NCBI GenBank assembly: GCA_029570205.1
Contig: JAKQSI010000055.1
Coordinates: 1-37,288, forward strand
From: Candidatus Omnitrophota bacterium
GTDB lineage: Bacteria > Hinthialibacterota > Hinthialibacteria > Hinthialibacterales > JAKPRU01
Reading direction: 5' to 3'
Length of the DNA stretch: 37,288 bases
Each line of letters starts with the position of its first letter. The first letter of the stretch is position 1. The position numbers and the translations under genes are program-made. A model generated the notes under the pieces. The model was not told where the DNA came from, did not search any database, and was given only the letters and a program-made list of their open reading frames with translations. Of the stretch, positions 9,503 through 17,028 are shown piece after piece.

Positions 9503-10627
9503 ATGGCGCTGAATGAAAGCGTTGCTTCCTTGTCCCTGGAAAACTTTCTGCCGAAAGACGGCGCGGCCCAGGTGTCTCTGGATGAAGTTTACAAAGCGCT
9601 GGATCGATTGGTGAACACGGCCGCATCCAAACGCAATATCAATCCCAACGAACTCGTGCGCGTAGTTGATAATGGGAAAGTGAGTTGGATCACTGCTCGG
9701 CAGGCACAGCGGTATCTGGAGTCCGACGCTCAATCCGGCGATGGTTTGCGCGAAAAAGTGGAACGTGCCCTTAAAGGAGATGCCCGGATCCTTCACCAGG
9801 AGTTGCGTGTCCTCCTCGCTATCGCGGCGGGGACATTTGAAAACTTGAATGCCGAAGGCCTGATTGACGAAAAAGAAGAAGAGAGAATCCGTCCCTCGAT
9901 CCGGCGGCGTGAAAGTGAAATCTCAGATACGTTTACGCAACTCTATGAGGTGGAGGGACGGATTTCCGCGGCTCGTGCCCGGCAGCCGCTTATCGCGGAA
10001 TATGAGAATTGCATGGGGCAGCTTCTCAATCTTCAAAGTCAGGGAAAAATGGACGAGGCGCGGGAACTGGCGCGATATCTTGCCATGGAAAAAAAGAAAT
10101 ATGTCCTCATGTCCCACGCCATCGAACCGGATGTCTATACTGCCTATTTCCATAGACTGAATGCGCAAAAAACCCGGAAAAAGACCCTTAATCTGCAACA
10201 AAACCTCTGTCAGAAAAAGGAGGGGGTCATCGGGCTTAGAATCGATCAACTGCACGCCAGAAAGGAGACTATCGAAAACCGGATCAACCTGGCCGACACA
10301 ACCACGGCCACGGATCTCACCCAAGCGGAAATTGCTCTAGGGGCAAAAGAAGAACTCCTTTTGGCGAATCACGAGATCAAACAGGCAAGCGATCAGCTGG
10401 CCGCTGTGCAGACAGAAAACCAAGTCCTGGTGAAGCAGGAAAAAGAGGCTCAAATGGTTATTGAACACATTGCCACAAATGTGTTGAAAGATCAGGAATT
10501 GGCCATCGACGTTGAGTCACAAGTGAAGAATATCGAACAGCGCAGGAAGTCACAACCGACAAAGCCTCCTGAGAAACCCAAAACCGAACTACGAGGTCGC
10601 ATGGCAACAACCGAGCGACATCAGTAA
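9503..10627 (+). CDS. Coiled-coil protein of unknown function, paralogue of the next gene
   Basis: I do not recognise this 374-residue family. It has no signal peptide or membrane segment, so it is probably cytoplasmic. Three parts are visible: a small N-terminal domain (about 20-75, with NELVRVVDNGKVSWITA), a long charged helical region predicted to form coiled coils (about 80-340, with GQLLNLQSQGKMDEARELA), and a basic C-terminal tail ending LRGRMATTERHQ. All three parts recur in the following gene, so this is a tandem duplicate. Start choice is uncertain: the ATG at 9503 has GGGGGG at a good distance, while an in-frame ATG at 9440 abuts AGGAGG with no spacing and would add 21 residues. No function is claimed. 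Confidence 0.8.
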   Translation: MALNESVASLSLENFLPKDGAAQVSLDEVYKALDRLVNTAASKRNINPNELVRVVDNGKVSWITARQAQRYLESDAQSGDGLREKVERALKGDARILHQELRVLLAIAAGTFENLNAEGLIDEKEEERIRPSIRRRESEISDTFTQLYEVEGRISAARARQPLIAEYENCMGQLLNLQSQGKMDEARELARYLAMEKKKYVLMSHAIEPDVYTAYFHRLNAQKTRKKTLNLQQNLCQKKEGVIGLRIDQLHARKETIENRINLADTTTATDLTQAEIALGAKEELLLANHEIKQASDQLAAVQTENQVLVKQEKEAQMVIEHIATNVLKDQELAIDVESQVKNIEQRRKSQPTKPPEKPKTELRGRMATTERHQ

Positions 10628-10718
10628 ACCTGCAATGCAATGCGGTTGAGCCTGTAAAACAACGAATCCAGAAAGGGCGTGTGCAAAATAGACTTATGCC
10701 CGGAACGGAGAAGCTTCC

Positions 10719-11780
10719 ATGCAATCGTCAGGACGATCAATTGCCAAAATCCCGGAAATGGGAACCGATGACCGGGGGTTCGAACAGCTCCAGAGGCTGA
10801 TCGAAAACCTGGTCCAACAAGAAGCGGCCCGGAAAAAGACTTCCCCCGATGACCTGATTCGTGTCGTGCGCGGAAATGAAGTGGTATGGATGACAGCGGA
10901 CGAAGCGGATGCTCTCCTCGCTTCCGATACCGAATCGGAAGATGATCGCCTGCGCAACAGTGTCGAACGCGCCTTGAAAGGCGAGACACGAATCTTCCAT
11001 ATCGAATTGAGAGCCATGATTGCGCTGGGCATGGAAATGCTGGATCGCTATGCCAAAGAAGGATCGGTCGATCAAAATGAGGTTAATCGCATCCGTCCGA
11101 TATTCATCCAGATGGAACGTCGCATCAATACAACCGTCGATCGGTTGAAGGAAATCGAAAAACGCATTCAGAACTACCGCAGAATCAACCCCATCCTCGA
11201 TGAGTTTGAAAGTAAGATCGGACAGTTGCTCAATTTACAGCGCGTCGGTAAGAACGAAGAAGCAGCCGACCTGGCAAAAGAACTCGGCGCTCTCCGAAAA
11301 CGATATCTATTCCTCAGTCGGGGACTGGCTTCGGACACCAACGTCGTCTACGGTCACCGCCTCGATCTTCAGAAAAACAAGAAAACGATATTGAGCAACC
11401 AGAAATATCTGGCGGCCCAGCGCGCGGGTATGTTGACGAAATTGCTGGAAAAGGGACGGACCCGTTTGGAGATTCTTTGCAACGGATTCCCCGTCGAAGA
11501 GGCGATCAAAGGTGAACGGAAAGACGAAATCAACACCTGCATGGAGGATCTGAAAGCACAGCAAAGTGAACTAAGAGCCATCTCCAAAGGCTTACAGGTG
11601 ATTGAGTTCCAGGAAAAGGAAGTCGAATCCGTCATTTCCCATATCGTCCAGAACGTGGTTCGGGAGGAATCCAAATTGGAAGAAAGTGAGAAGTCGCCCG
11701 AATCGCAGCCTGGCGCCTCGGAATCTGCACAAGAAGACAAACGGTTGCGCCGAATGGCAACCGTGCAGCGAAGACGATAA
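10719..11780 (+). CDS. Coiled-coil protein of unknown function, paralogue of the previous gene
   Basis: This 353-residue protein is a diverged paralogue of the upstream gene, 91 bp away. Matching blocks are DDLIRVVRGNEVVWMTADEA (NELVRVVDNGKVSWITARQA upstream), VERALKGETRIFHIELRAM (VERALKGDARILHQELRVL), IGQLLNLQRVGKNEEAADLA, and the tail LRRMATVQRRR (LRGRMATTERHQ). The body is rich in Lys, Glu, Arg and Leu heptads, fitting a long coiled coil, possibly a hetero-oligomer with its partner. No signal peptide, membrane helix or catalytic motif is visible. The start follows CGGAGAAG at about 5 nt. A conserved N-terminal module and basic tail on both proteins suggest that these ends carry the binding functions; this is inference. 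Confidence 0.82.
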   Translation: MQSSGRSIAKIPEMGTDDRGFEQLQRLIENLVQQEAARKKTSPDDLIRVVRGNEVVWMTADEADALLASDTESEDDRLRNSVERALKGETRIFHIELRAMIALGMEMLDRYAKEGSVDQNEVNRIRPIFIQMERRINTTVDRLKEIEKRIQNYRRINPILDEFESKIGQLLNLQRVGKNEEAADLAKELGALRKRYLFLSRGLASDTNVVYGHRLDLQKNKKTILSNQKYLAAQRAGMLTKLLEKGRTRLEILCNGFPVEEAIKGERKDEINTCMEDLKAQQSELRAISKGLQVIEFQEKEVESVISHIVQNVVREESKLEESEKSPESQPGASESAQEDKRLRRMATVQRRR

Positions 11781-11997
11781 TACCCCTTCTTTCCGGAGCC
11801 TCTTCTTCGATTTCTCGATTCAGCTGAACCCACAGAACCGGACAACCGACCTTATTTCCCCGTGCGAAATCTCTCCAAACACAACCTTTGTCGATTCCAA
11901 CGAGAAAATTACTGGGGAGATAAGAGAATCTCGCGGCGACCCAAGCCGATGCGACAGATGACGATATTCCGCGCCGGGCAGGAATCGGCCGGGCGGG

Positions 11998-13338
11998 TTA
12001 CGGCTGTCCGGGATTCTCCTGACTGTCGGTAAGGGGAGGCAGTACCACACGAACGGTGGTATTTGGGATGATTCCGACCGTCTGCCGGTGTGTGCTTTTC
12101 CTTTCCTTGGCGAGAACACGCAATTCATGTTCGCCCATTCGTACTCCTGTGATTTCCCGCCCCCTTGGTCGCCCGTCAAAATAGATCTCCACCGGGGTCT
12201 CTTCCCATCCGCAAATCCAGAGATCGCCTTTTCCCCGCATCCCGATCCTTGCGTGATTCGCAGCTTCTCCGATTACGGGTAGAAGCGAAACCAGGACCGC
12301 CCCGATCAGAACCAGCGAAATCGGACGGGAGAAACGCCGAAGGTGTAATAAGACTCCTACCAGCCAGGCCATCGGAACAAATCCCGGCGCAAAAAGGTCC
12401 CAGTCATTCTCCGGCCCCAAGTCGATGTGCCATACCAGGCTGTACCCCAGGTACAGAAGCCATACCGAACTGAAGAATAAAAGGTAACGGTTCCGCACAA
12501 TCAGAACGAAATTGCGCCTCGATAGCGCAATGAACAAAAGCGGCCAGAACATCGCGCCGCAAACAATTTGGATTTTCCCCCATTCCCGAAAATGGCGCCT
12601 GGAAAACAGCGGGTAATACATACCCGTATCCCCGACATCAAACAGGCGAAGAAGGTGCTGCCCATACAGCTGACCGTGCAAATCCACCCCCAGCCAATGC
12701 GCACCACGGAGAAACACAAAAATCAGCCCCAAGGGAATCAAGCCAAAAGCCAGCTCCCGCAACCCGCTTCTCTTTCCTCCGGTAACTATCCATAAAACCA
12801 GGAGACTCGGAAACAGGAACAACCCCATGAGATGAGTCCAGCACAGAAAACTGTACGCCAACGCCGCCCAGCCGACCGATATCCGCTCCTGAAGAACCAG
12901 CGACGCGACAAACAGGTACAATGCCGTCGCGGCGGCCACCAGAGCGTAGTATTCGACATGCCCGCAGAAAATGCGTCCAAATCCGGCTGTCAGAAGCAGA
13001 AAAAGTGGCCATCGGCTTGAATACGGCAAGAGATATGCCGTCAGCACGGAAATAAAAACAAAAAATCCGCCGGACAGAACCGAGTAAAGATGAAGCGCAT
13101 CGACTCCGTTCCATCCGAAAGGAGAAACACAAACATAAATCCCTCTTGCAATCGCTTGTGCCAGAAGTGAACGACGGTAGAACCAGACTCCTCCTTCCAC
13201 CATCCGCCAGATCCGATCCCCGTCCTCAGTCGGCACAACTTCCCGAAAAAACCAATAAATCAGCGTCATGCAAAATGAAAAAAGGGTTGCATAAAGAATA
13301 GTTCGGAACGATATGCGGGACTGAATACACTGGATCAT
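11998..13338 (-). CDS. Polytopic membrane protein (GT-C-like) with PEGA-like C-terminal domain
   Basis: About 446 residues with roughly nine to eleven hydrophobic helices (for example ILYATLFSFCMTLIYWF and LAFGLIPLGLIFVFL), then a soluble tail of about 60 residues. The tail (PVEIYFDGRPRGREITGV, then GEHELRVLAKE) resembles a PEGA domain, a small extracytoplasmic beta fold often linked to surface processes. The membrane part has the look of a GT-C type lipid-linked sugar transferase or a PMT/DUF2029-like protein, but I see no decisive motif. It lies 13 bp downstream of the STAS gene, so they are probably co-transcribed. The start is uncertain: the ATG at 13338 avoids overlap with the STAS gene; an in-frame ATG at 13395 would overlap it by 44 bp, and neither has a strong RBS. 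Confidence 0.75.
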   Translation of the reverse strand: MIQCIQSRISFRTILYATLFSFCMTLIYWFFREVVPTEDGDRIWRMVEGGVWFYRRSLLAQAIARGIYVCVSPFGWNGVDALHLYSVLSGGFFVFISVLTAYLLPYSSRWPLFLLLTAGFGRIFCGHVEYYALVAAATALYLFVASLVLQERISVGWAALAYSFLCWTHLMGLFLFPSLLVLWIVTGGKRSGLRELAFGLIPLGLIFVFLRGAHWLGVDLHGQLYGQHLLRLFDVGDTGMYYPLFSRRHFREWGKIQIVCGAMFWPLLFIALSRRNFVLIVRNRYLLFFSSVWLLYLGYSLVWHIDLGPENDWDLFAPGFVPMAWLVGVLLHLRRFSRPISLVLIGAVLVSLLPVIGEAANHARIGMRGKGDLWICGWEETPVEIYFDGRPRGREITGVRMGEHELRVLAKERKSTHRQTVGIIPNTTVRVVLPPLTDSQENPGQP

Positions 13339-13351
13339 GACCAAAGAGGAC

Positions 13352-13687
13352 TCACCGGAAACCCTTGAGCGCCTCGATTTCATCCCGGTATACATCGGTG
13401 CTGCCCAGAAATCCGCCGGAGCGCAACATGCCTCTTACCTGGGTAGAGGGGGCAACGATTTGAACACGGCATCCCTGTTTCTCCGCGTCGCGATAGAACG
13501 AGTGGATTAACGACACGGCTTTGCGCGGAAGCATTCCGATATCGCTGAAATTCAAAATGATGCACCGATAACCCAGATCGAGAAGATGCCTCATGGATCG
13601 ACTTGTTTCGGCGCTGTCCTCTCTTTCCCAGATTCCCGAGAAGTCGAGGATAATTACATCTTCCACATTTCGAACGTTGACTTCCAT
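13352..13687 (-). CDS. STAS-domain protein lacking the phosphorylation motif
   Basis: This 111-residue protein has the STAS fold pattern of anti-sigma-factor antagonists: VIILDFSGIW, then RCIILNFSDIG, then a C-terminal QIVAPSTQVRGMLRSGG segment like the helix-strand end of SpoIIAA. In SpoIIAA-type proteins the loop after the second strand reads D-S-S-G and its Ser is phosphorylated by the anti-sigma kinase. Here the matching positions read Pro-Arg-Lys-Ala (about 54-57), so this switch is absent. It may act as a constitutive or purely structural partner. No anti-sigma kinase or phosphatase is adjacent; the membrane protein follows by 13 bp. No clear SD precedes the ATG. Confidence 0.78.
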   Translation of the reverse strand: MEVNVRNVEDVIILDFSGIWEREDSAETSRSMRHLLDLGYRCIILNFSDIGMLPRKAVSLIHSFYRDAEKQGCRVQIVAPSTQVRGMLRSGGFLGSTDVYRDEIEALKGFR

Positions 13688-13727
13688 AATCAGACAATCC
13701 GATAAAACCGGGTTTGACTCCGATCAA

Positions 13728-13755
13728 TGTATACTGAACACGCTTGTCATGGCAA
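13728..13755 (-). promoter_or_regulatory. Candidate promoter of the STAS/membrane protein operon
   Basis: On the minus strand TTGCCA (13755-13750) and TATACA (13733-13728) are separated by 16 bp, about 40 bp upstream of the STAS start codon in the 192-bp divergent region. Confidence 0.4.
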
Positions 13756-13879
13756 GACGCTGGGGTGAAGGCCCCGCAATCTTTCCGGTCTGTGACGGTT
13801 TGTGCTTGTCCGTGTTGGCCCATGTTCCTCCCTCATTGACCGCCGGCCCACCTGCCGTTAAGATCTCCCAGGAGATTGA

Positions 13880-14068
13880 ATGATGGAAGATTCCAACGCC
13901 AGAGAAATCAATCCAAAAATCGGCAAATTAGTTGCCGCGATTGGGGATAAACGCCGCGAACTGGGGCTTCTGGAATGGGGGCAGGTTCCGCTGGAAGAGG
14001 TAATTGATCGATTGAAGAAAAACTCCAGGGATAAAAAGGGCAAAGAAGAAATTCCTCAAAAAAAGTAA
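13880..14068 (+). CDS. Small charged protein, unknown
   Basis: A 62-residue, Lys- and Glu-rich protein with no match I recognise. The N-terminal half looks helical (INPKIGKLVAAIGDKRRELG); the C-terminal end is a lysine-rich tail. AGGAGA precedes the first ATG by 5 nt; a second ATG follows directly. The next small gene starts 17 bp after its stop with a strong RBS, so both are probably one operon. A real gene is supported by the two good RBS sites and tight spacing. Confidence 0.65.
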   Translation: MMEDSNAREINPKIGKLVAAIGDKRRELGLLEWGQVPLEEVIDRLKKNSRDKKGKEEIPQKK

Positions 14069-14085
14069 ACCAAAGGAGATGGGCG

Positions 14086-14373
14086 ATGAAAACGGCTTAT
14101 GAACTGGCAATGGAACGACTGGAAAAAGAATCACCACGCTTACAGAAACCGCTGACGGATGACCAGAAGAAACGTCTGGCTGAAATCGATGAACAATACC
14201 AGGCAAAAATCGCCGAACGCCGAATCTTGAGCGAAAAACAGGTCATGGATCTCCTCCGGGAAGGGAAACAGGAGGAAGCCGGAAAAGCCAGAGAAGAGTT
14301 CATCGAAGAAATGCGTAAATTGGAGGAGGAAAAAGAATCGGAGAAAGAGAAAGTCCGGCGCGAGTCGCAGTAG
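14086..14373 (+). CDS. Small coiled-coil protein, unknown
   Basis: A 95-residue, highly charged helical protein with heptad-like spacing throughout and Glu/Lys-rich ends; no signal peptide. AAAGGAGA stands about 6 nt before the ATG. The segment VMDLLREGKQEEAGKAREEF resembles LLNLQRVGKNEEAADLAKEL of the larger coiled-coil proteins at 9503-11780, so a distant relation is possible but unproven. Its stop codon is one base from the stop of the convergent flippase gene. Confidence 0.72.
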   Translation: MKTAYELAMERLEKESPRLQKPLTDDQKKRLAEIDEQYQAKIAERRILSEKQVMDLLREGKQEEAGKAREEFIEEMRKLEEEKESEKEKVRRESQ

Positions 14374-14374
14374 G

Positions 14375-15838
14375 TCAGGTTCGGTTGCGCAATCCCAGTA
14401 TAGAACGGGCCAGGTCCAGGTCCTCTTGAACTGCTCCCCGAAATATAACGAGTCCCGCGCCGTATACCGCCGCACCGATCAAAACCTCCCAATACCAGGC
14501 GTACGGAAGCGCAACCAGGATCGCGGCCATTGTCAATGCCGCAACGATCATCCCGAAACTGCGGCACAAGTCCTTTCTGTGCCATTCCATTCGATCTCGA
14601 CAGTAATAAACCAGCGCACAAAAATAAAGTGCCTGCGAAAAGATAGTAACCGCTGCTGCCCCTTCGGCGCCATACCGGAGAATAGCAGGGATATTCAGAA
14701 CAAAATTCGAACCCATCGCCAAAATTGAAGAATAAAAATTCTTCTTCTGCCGGTCGATTGCATTGAGAACGGTTCCGAGCAGAAAGTTCCCGAAAATGAA
14801 AGGCAGCGACCAGACCAGGAGCATCAGCACCATGACCCCATCCGGCGCGTATTTCGGATAACACTGCTCCATGAATGATTCCGCAATCAGGGTTCCTCCT
14901 ATCGCCATGGGAATGCTCAGATACATCAGCAGCCTGAGAAACCGGGCGATCAATCGGTCGATGGATTCACCCTGTGCGTACAGGGAAGACAGCACCGGAT
15001 AGGATGCAACAGCCAGCATTTGCGGAAACAGGAACAGCCCTTCGAATGGTCTGTACGCTGCCTTGTAAATACCGGTCTCGGCATCCCCCGCCAGGATATT
15101 CACCATCACGGTATCCTCGCGGTGCAGCAGAAGAATACAGGCCGCCGAAAGGCCGATAGGGACTGCCGTTCGCTGCCAGGTCAACGCCAGATGGAAATCC
15201 CAGCGTGGTCTGCACGGTGCAATTCGTCGAAAAATCACCCGCCATCCCAGTGCCATCGCCAGCAAACCGGAGGCCATATACACCCACAACAGCGCAGAAA
15301 TCCTTCCCCCCATCCATAGCGCGGCAATCCCTGCCACAACCAGGAACGTTCGATCCGCCAGGTTGATCCCGGCTTCCGCCGCCAGCTGCTCCTGACTCCG
15401 CAGCAGCGCCTTTGTCAATGCGCCGTGAAAAATAATCACGCAATAAATGGAAGCCAGAGAGTTCTCTACCCAATACACCCGGTCGCGTATGGAAAGATCG
15501 ATCACAAATAGAGTCAGTTCCATCACGACAAAAACGAACAGTGAAACAACCAGCCGATACCCCAGGATCGCCTCCGCGACCACCCGGAATCGGTCTTTCC
15601 ATTTCGCCAAGTCCCGTGTAACAGTCTGCTCCAGACCAAAATCCACCAGAACCCCGAAAATCAGGGCCATTTCCAGAAGGTATTCGAGATATCCGTAGGA
15701 ATCGCGGCCCAGGATATCCGCGGCGAGGATGGCAAATATGAGAAGAAGAATCTTACAGATGATTCCCGATCCGGTGAGCAAACCGGTAAACCGTGCAATC
15801 CGCTCGCCGCCAGTTCCGTTTCCCGGGGATTCGTTCAT
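14375..15838 (-). CDS. Wzx-type polysaccharide flippase (MOP superfamily)
   Basis: This 487-residue membrane protein has 12 to 14 hydrophobic helices and the MOP/Wzx order: an N-terminal helix pair with GLLTGSGIICKILLLIFAIL, the region DILGRDSYGYLEYLLEMALIFGVLVDFGL typical of lipid-linked oligosaccharide flippases, and PVLSSLYAQG in the middle. Such proteins move undecaprenyl-linked sugar units across the inner membrane. It lies 18 bp after a GT4 glycosyltransferase gene on the same strand, which supports a role in surface glycan export. An ATG at 15838 directly follows a possible TTG start at 15841; no good SD is seen, consistent with translational coupling. Confidence 0.87.
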   Translation of the reverse strand: MNESPGNGTGGERIARFTGLLTGSGIICKILLLIFAILAADILGRDSYGYLEYLLEMALIFGVLVDFGLEQTVTRDLAKWKDRFRVVAEAILGYRLVVSLFVFVVMELTLFVIDLSIRDRVYWVENSLASIYCVIIFHGALTKALLRSQEQLAAEAGINLADRTFLVVAGIAALWMGGRISALLWVYMASGLLAMALGWRVIFRRIAPCRPRWDFHLALTWQRTAVPIGLSAACILLLHREDTVMVNILAGDAETGIYKAAYRPFEGLFLFPQMLAVASYPVLSSLYAQGESIDRLIARFLRLLMYLSIPMAIGGTLIAESFMEQCYPKYAPDGVMVLMLLVWSLPFIFGNFLLGTVLNAIDRQKKNFYSSILAMGSNFVLNIPAILRYGAEGAAAVTIFSQALYFCALVYYCRDRMEWHRKDLCRSFGMIVAALTMAAILVALPYAWYWEVLIGAAVYGAGLVIFRGAVQEDLDLARSILGLRNRT

Positions 15839-15856
15839 CAATTCTTAAGTATACCG

Positions 15857-16981
15857 TCAAAGAAAACCCAGATTCCTGTAAAAGTTTCCCATGTTCGCGG
15901 CGAAACGCTCCCACGAAAAGAGTTCCCGCGCCCGACGTTGCCCATACTCCACGATCTCTGTGCGCCACACAGCATCCCCGCGAAGCCGCCGAATCGCGCC
16001 AACCAGCGCATCCACATCATCTTCCGGGAACAGCAAATCCTCCCGTCCCAGAACCTCCGGAATTGCGCCGGATGATGAACCAAACGCCGGAATCCCCAGG
16101 GCCATGGCCTCGATCAAAACACGCCCCAGCTGCTCCGACCAGCCCTGCATCGTTCGGGATGGCAGAACCAGCAGATCGAACGACGCCAGATGATTGACAA
16201 CCTCTTCCTCAGGAATCGATGAAATCCATCGCACGCGATTCTCGACATGACACTGACTCGCCAGACCCCGAAATGTACTCTCATCCGCGCCGCTGCCGAT
16301 CAGGATCAGCTCCGCATCGGGGAGTCGGTCCATGGCCCGGATCAGGATATCGATACCCTTCATTTCCAGCATTCGCCCGATGTATCCCACAGTGAAAGGC
16401 CGACCGGGATCTTTTCGAACAACGGGAGATTGAAAATACCTTGCACTCACACCGTAGGGGATCACAGCTGTCGGTTTATCATATCCCTTCCGACGCAGGA
16501 CGGTCTCAGCCATTCCGGTTGCGCAGACAGCGGCTACTGAAATCCGATGCAACCAACGGTCGATTCGGGCATACACGGGCGACAGGCGCGAGGGATACTT
16601 CCATGGTCGGTAGAGATTCTCCCAGGTGTAGAACAACAAATCGAAAGAACCCACAAAGGTCCTGAGAAAAGCCGTCTCCCCGGAAACCAGCGCCCACGGC
16701 TCTTCCAATAGCTGAACGACTTCAGGTTTCACATTCCGCAAAACGCGAGCCAGACCGCCCGAATAGAAATGACGGGCGTAGTACCCCGGAAAACAGACGG
16801 TTCCCCGATGTGGAACATACCGTTCATCGCCGTGATCGACCCAGGACACCGCCCGGTCATTCTCCACCCAGCGGCTCGGCCCAAACACATGGAGCTCAAG
16901 ATTCGGCAAGGAAGCAAGCGCCTGATGACGCTCATGCGCCGAGGGCAACCCTGCGGTCTTGTCAATAATGAGAAGACGCAT
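15857..16981 (-). CDS. Glycosyltransferase family 4 (GT-B fold)
   Basis: This 374-residue cytoplasmic or membrane-associated enzyme probably transfers a sugar from a nucleotide donor onto a lipid-linked or surface glycan. The second Rossmann half carries the family marks: FTVGYIGRMLEMKGIDILIRA, then ELILIGSG, then the EX7E-type region EQLGRVLIEAMALGIPAFGS followed by GAIPEVLG. The N-terminal acceptor half is less conserved, as usual. The donor and acceptor cannot be told from sequence. It is followed at 18 bp by the flippase and preceded by the large exoprotein gene at 47 bp, all on one strand. A small hairpin lies in the gap before it. Confidence 0.9.
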   Translation of the reverse strand: MRLLIIDKTAGLPSAHERHQALASLPNLELHVFGPSRWVENDRAVSWVDHGDERYVPHRGTVCFPGYYARHFYSGGLARVLRNVKPEVVQLLEEPWALVSGETAFLRTFVGSFDLLFYTWENLYRPWKYPSRLSPVYARIDRWLHRISVAAVCATGMAETVLRRKGYDKPTAVIPYGVSARYFQSPVVRKDPGRPFTVGYIGRMLEMKGIDILIRAMDRLPDAELILIGSGADESTFRGLASQCHVENRVRWISSIPEEEVVNHLASFDLLVLPSRTMQGWSEQLGRVLIEAMALGIPAFGSSSGAIPEVLGREDLLFPEDDVDALVGAIRRLRGDAVWRTEIVEYGQRRARELFSWERFAANMGNFYRNLGFL

Positions 16982-16987
16982 GGACTC

Positions 16988-17009
16988 AAAAAGGCAGGAG
17001 CAGCGCTCC
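16988..17009 (-). terminator. Weak hairpin with T tract between exoprotein and glycosyltransferase genes
   Basis: On the minus strand GGAGC and GCTCC pair around a three-base loop and are followed, after GCC, by five T. It lies 20 bp after the exoprotein stop and just before the glycosyltransferase start. It may attenuate rather than end transcription. Its flanks (GCGGGAGCG ... GCTCCTGCC) resemble the palindrome at 33552-33571. Confidence 0.35.
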
Positions 17010-17028
17010 CGCGCTTCAAGGTCAAAAA

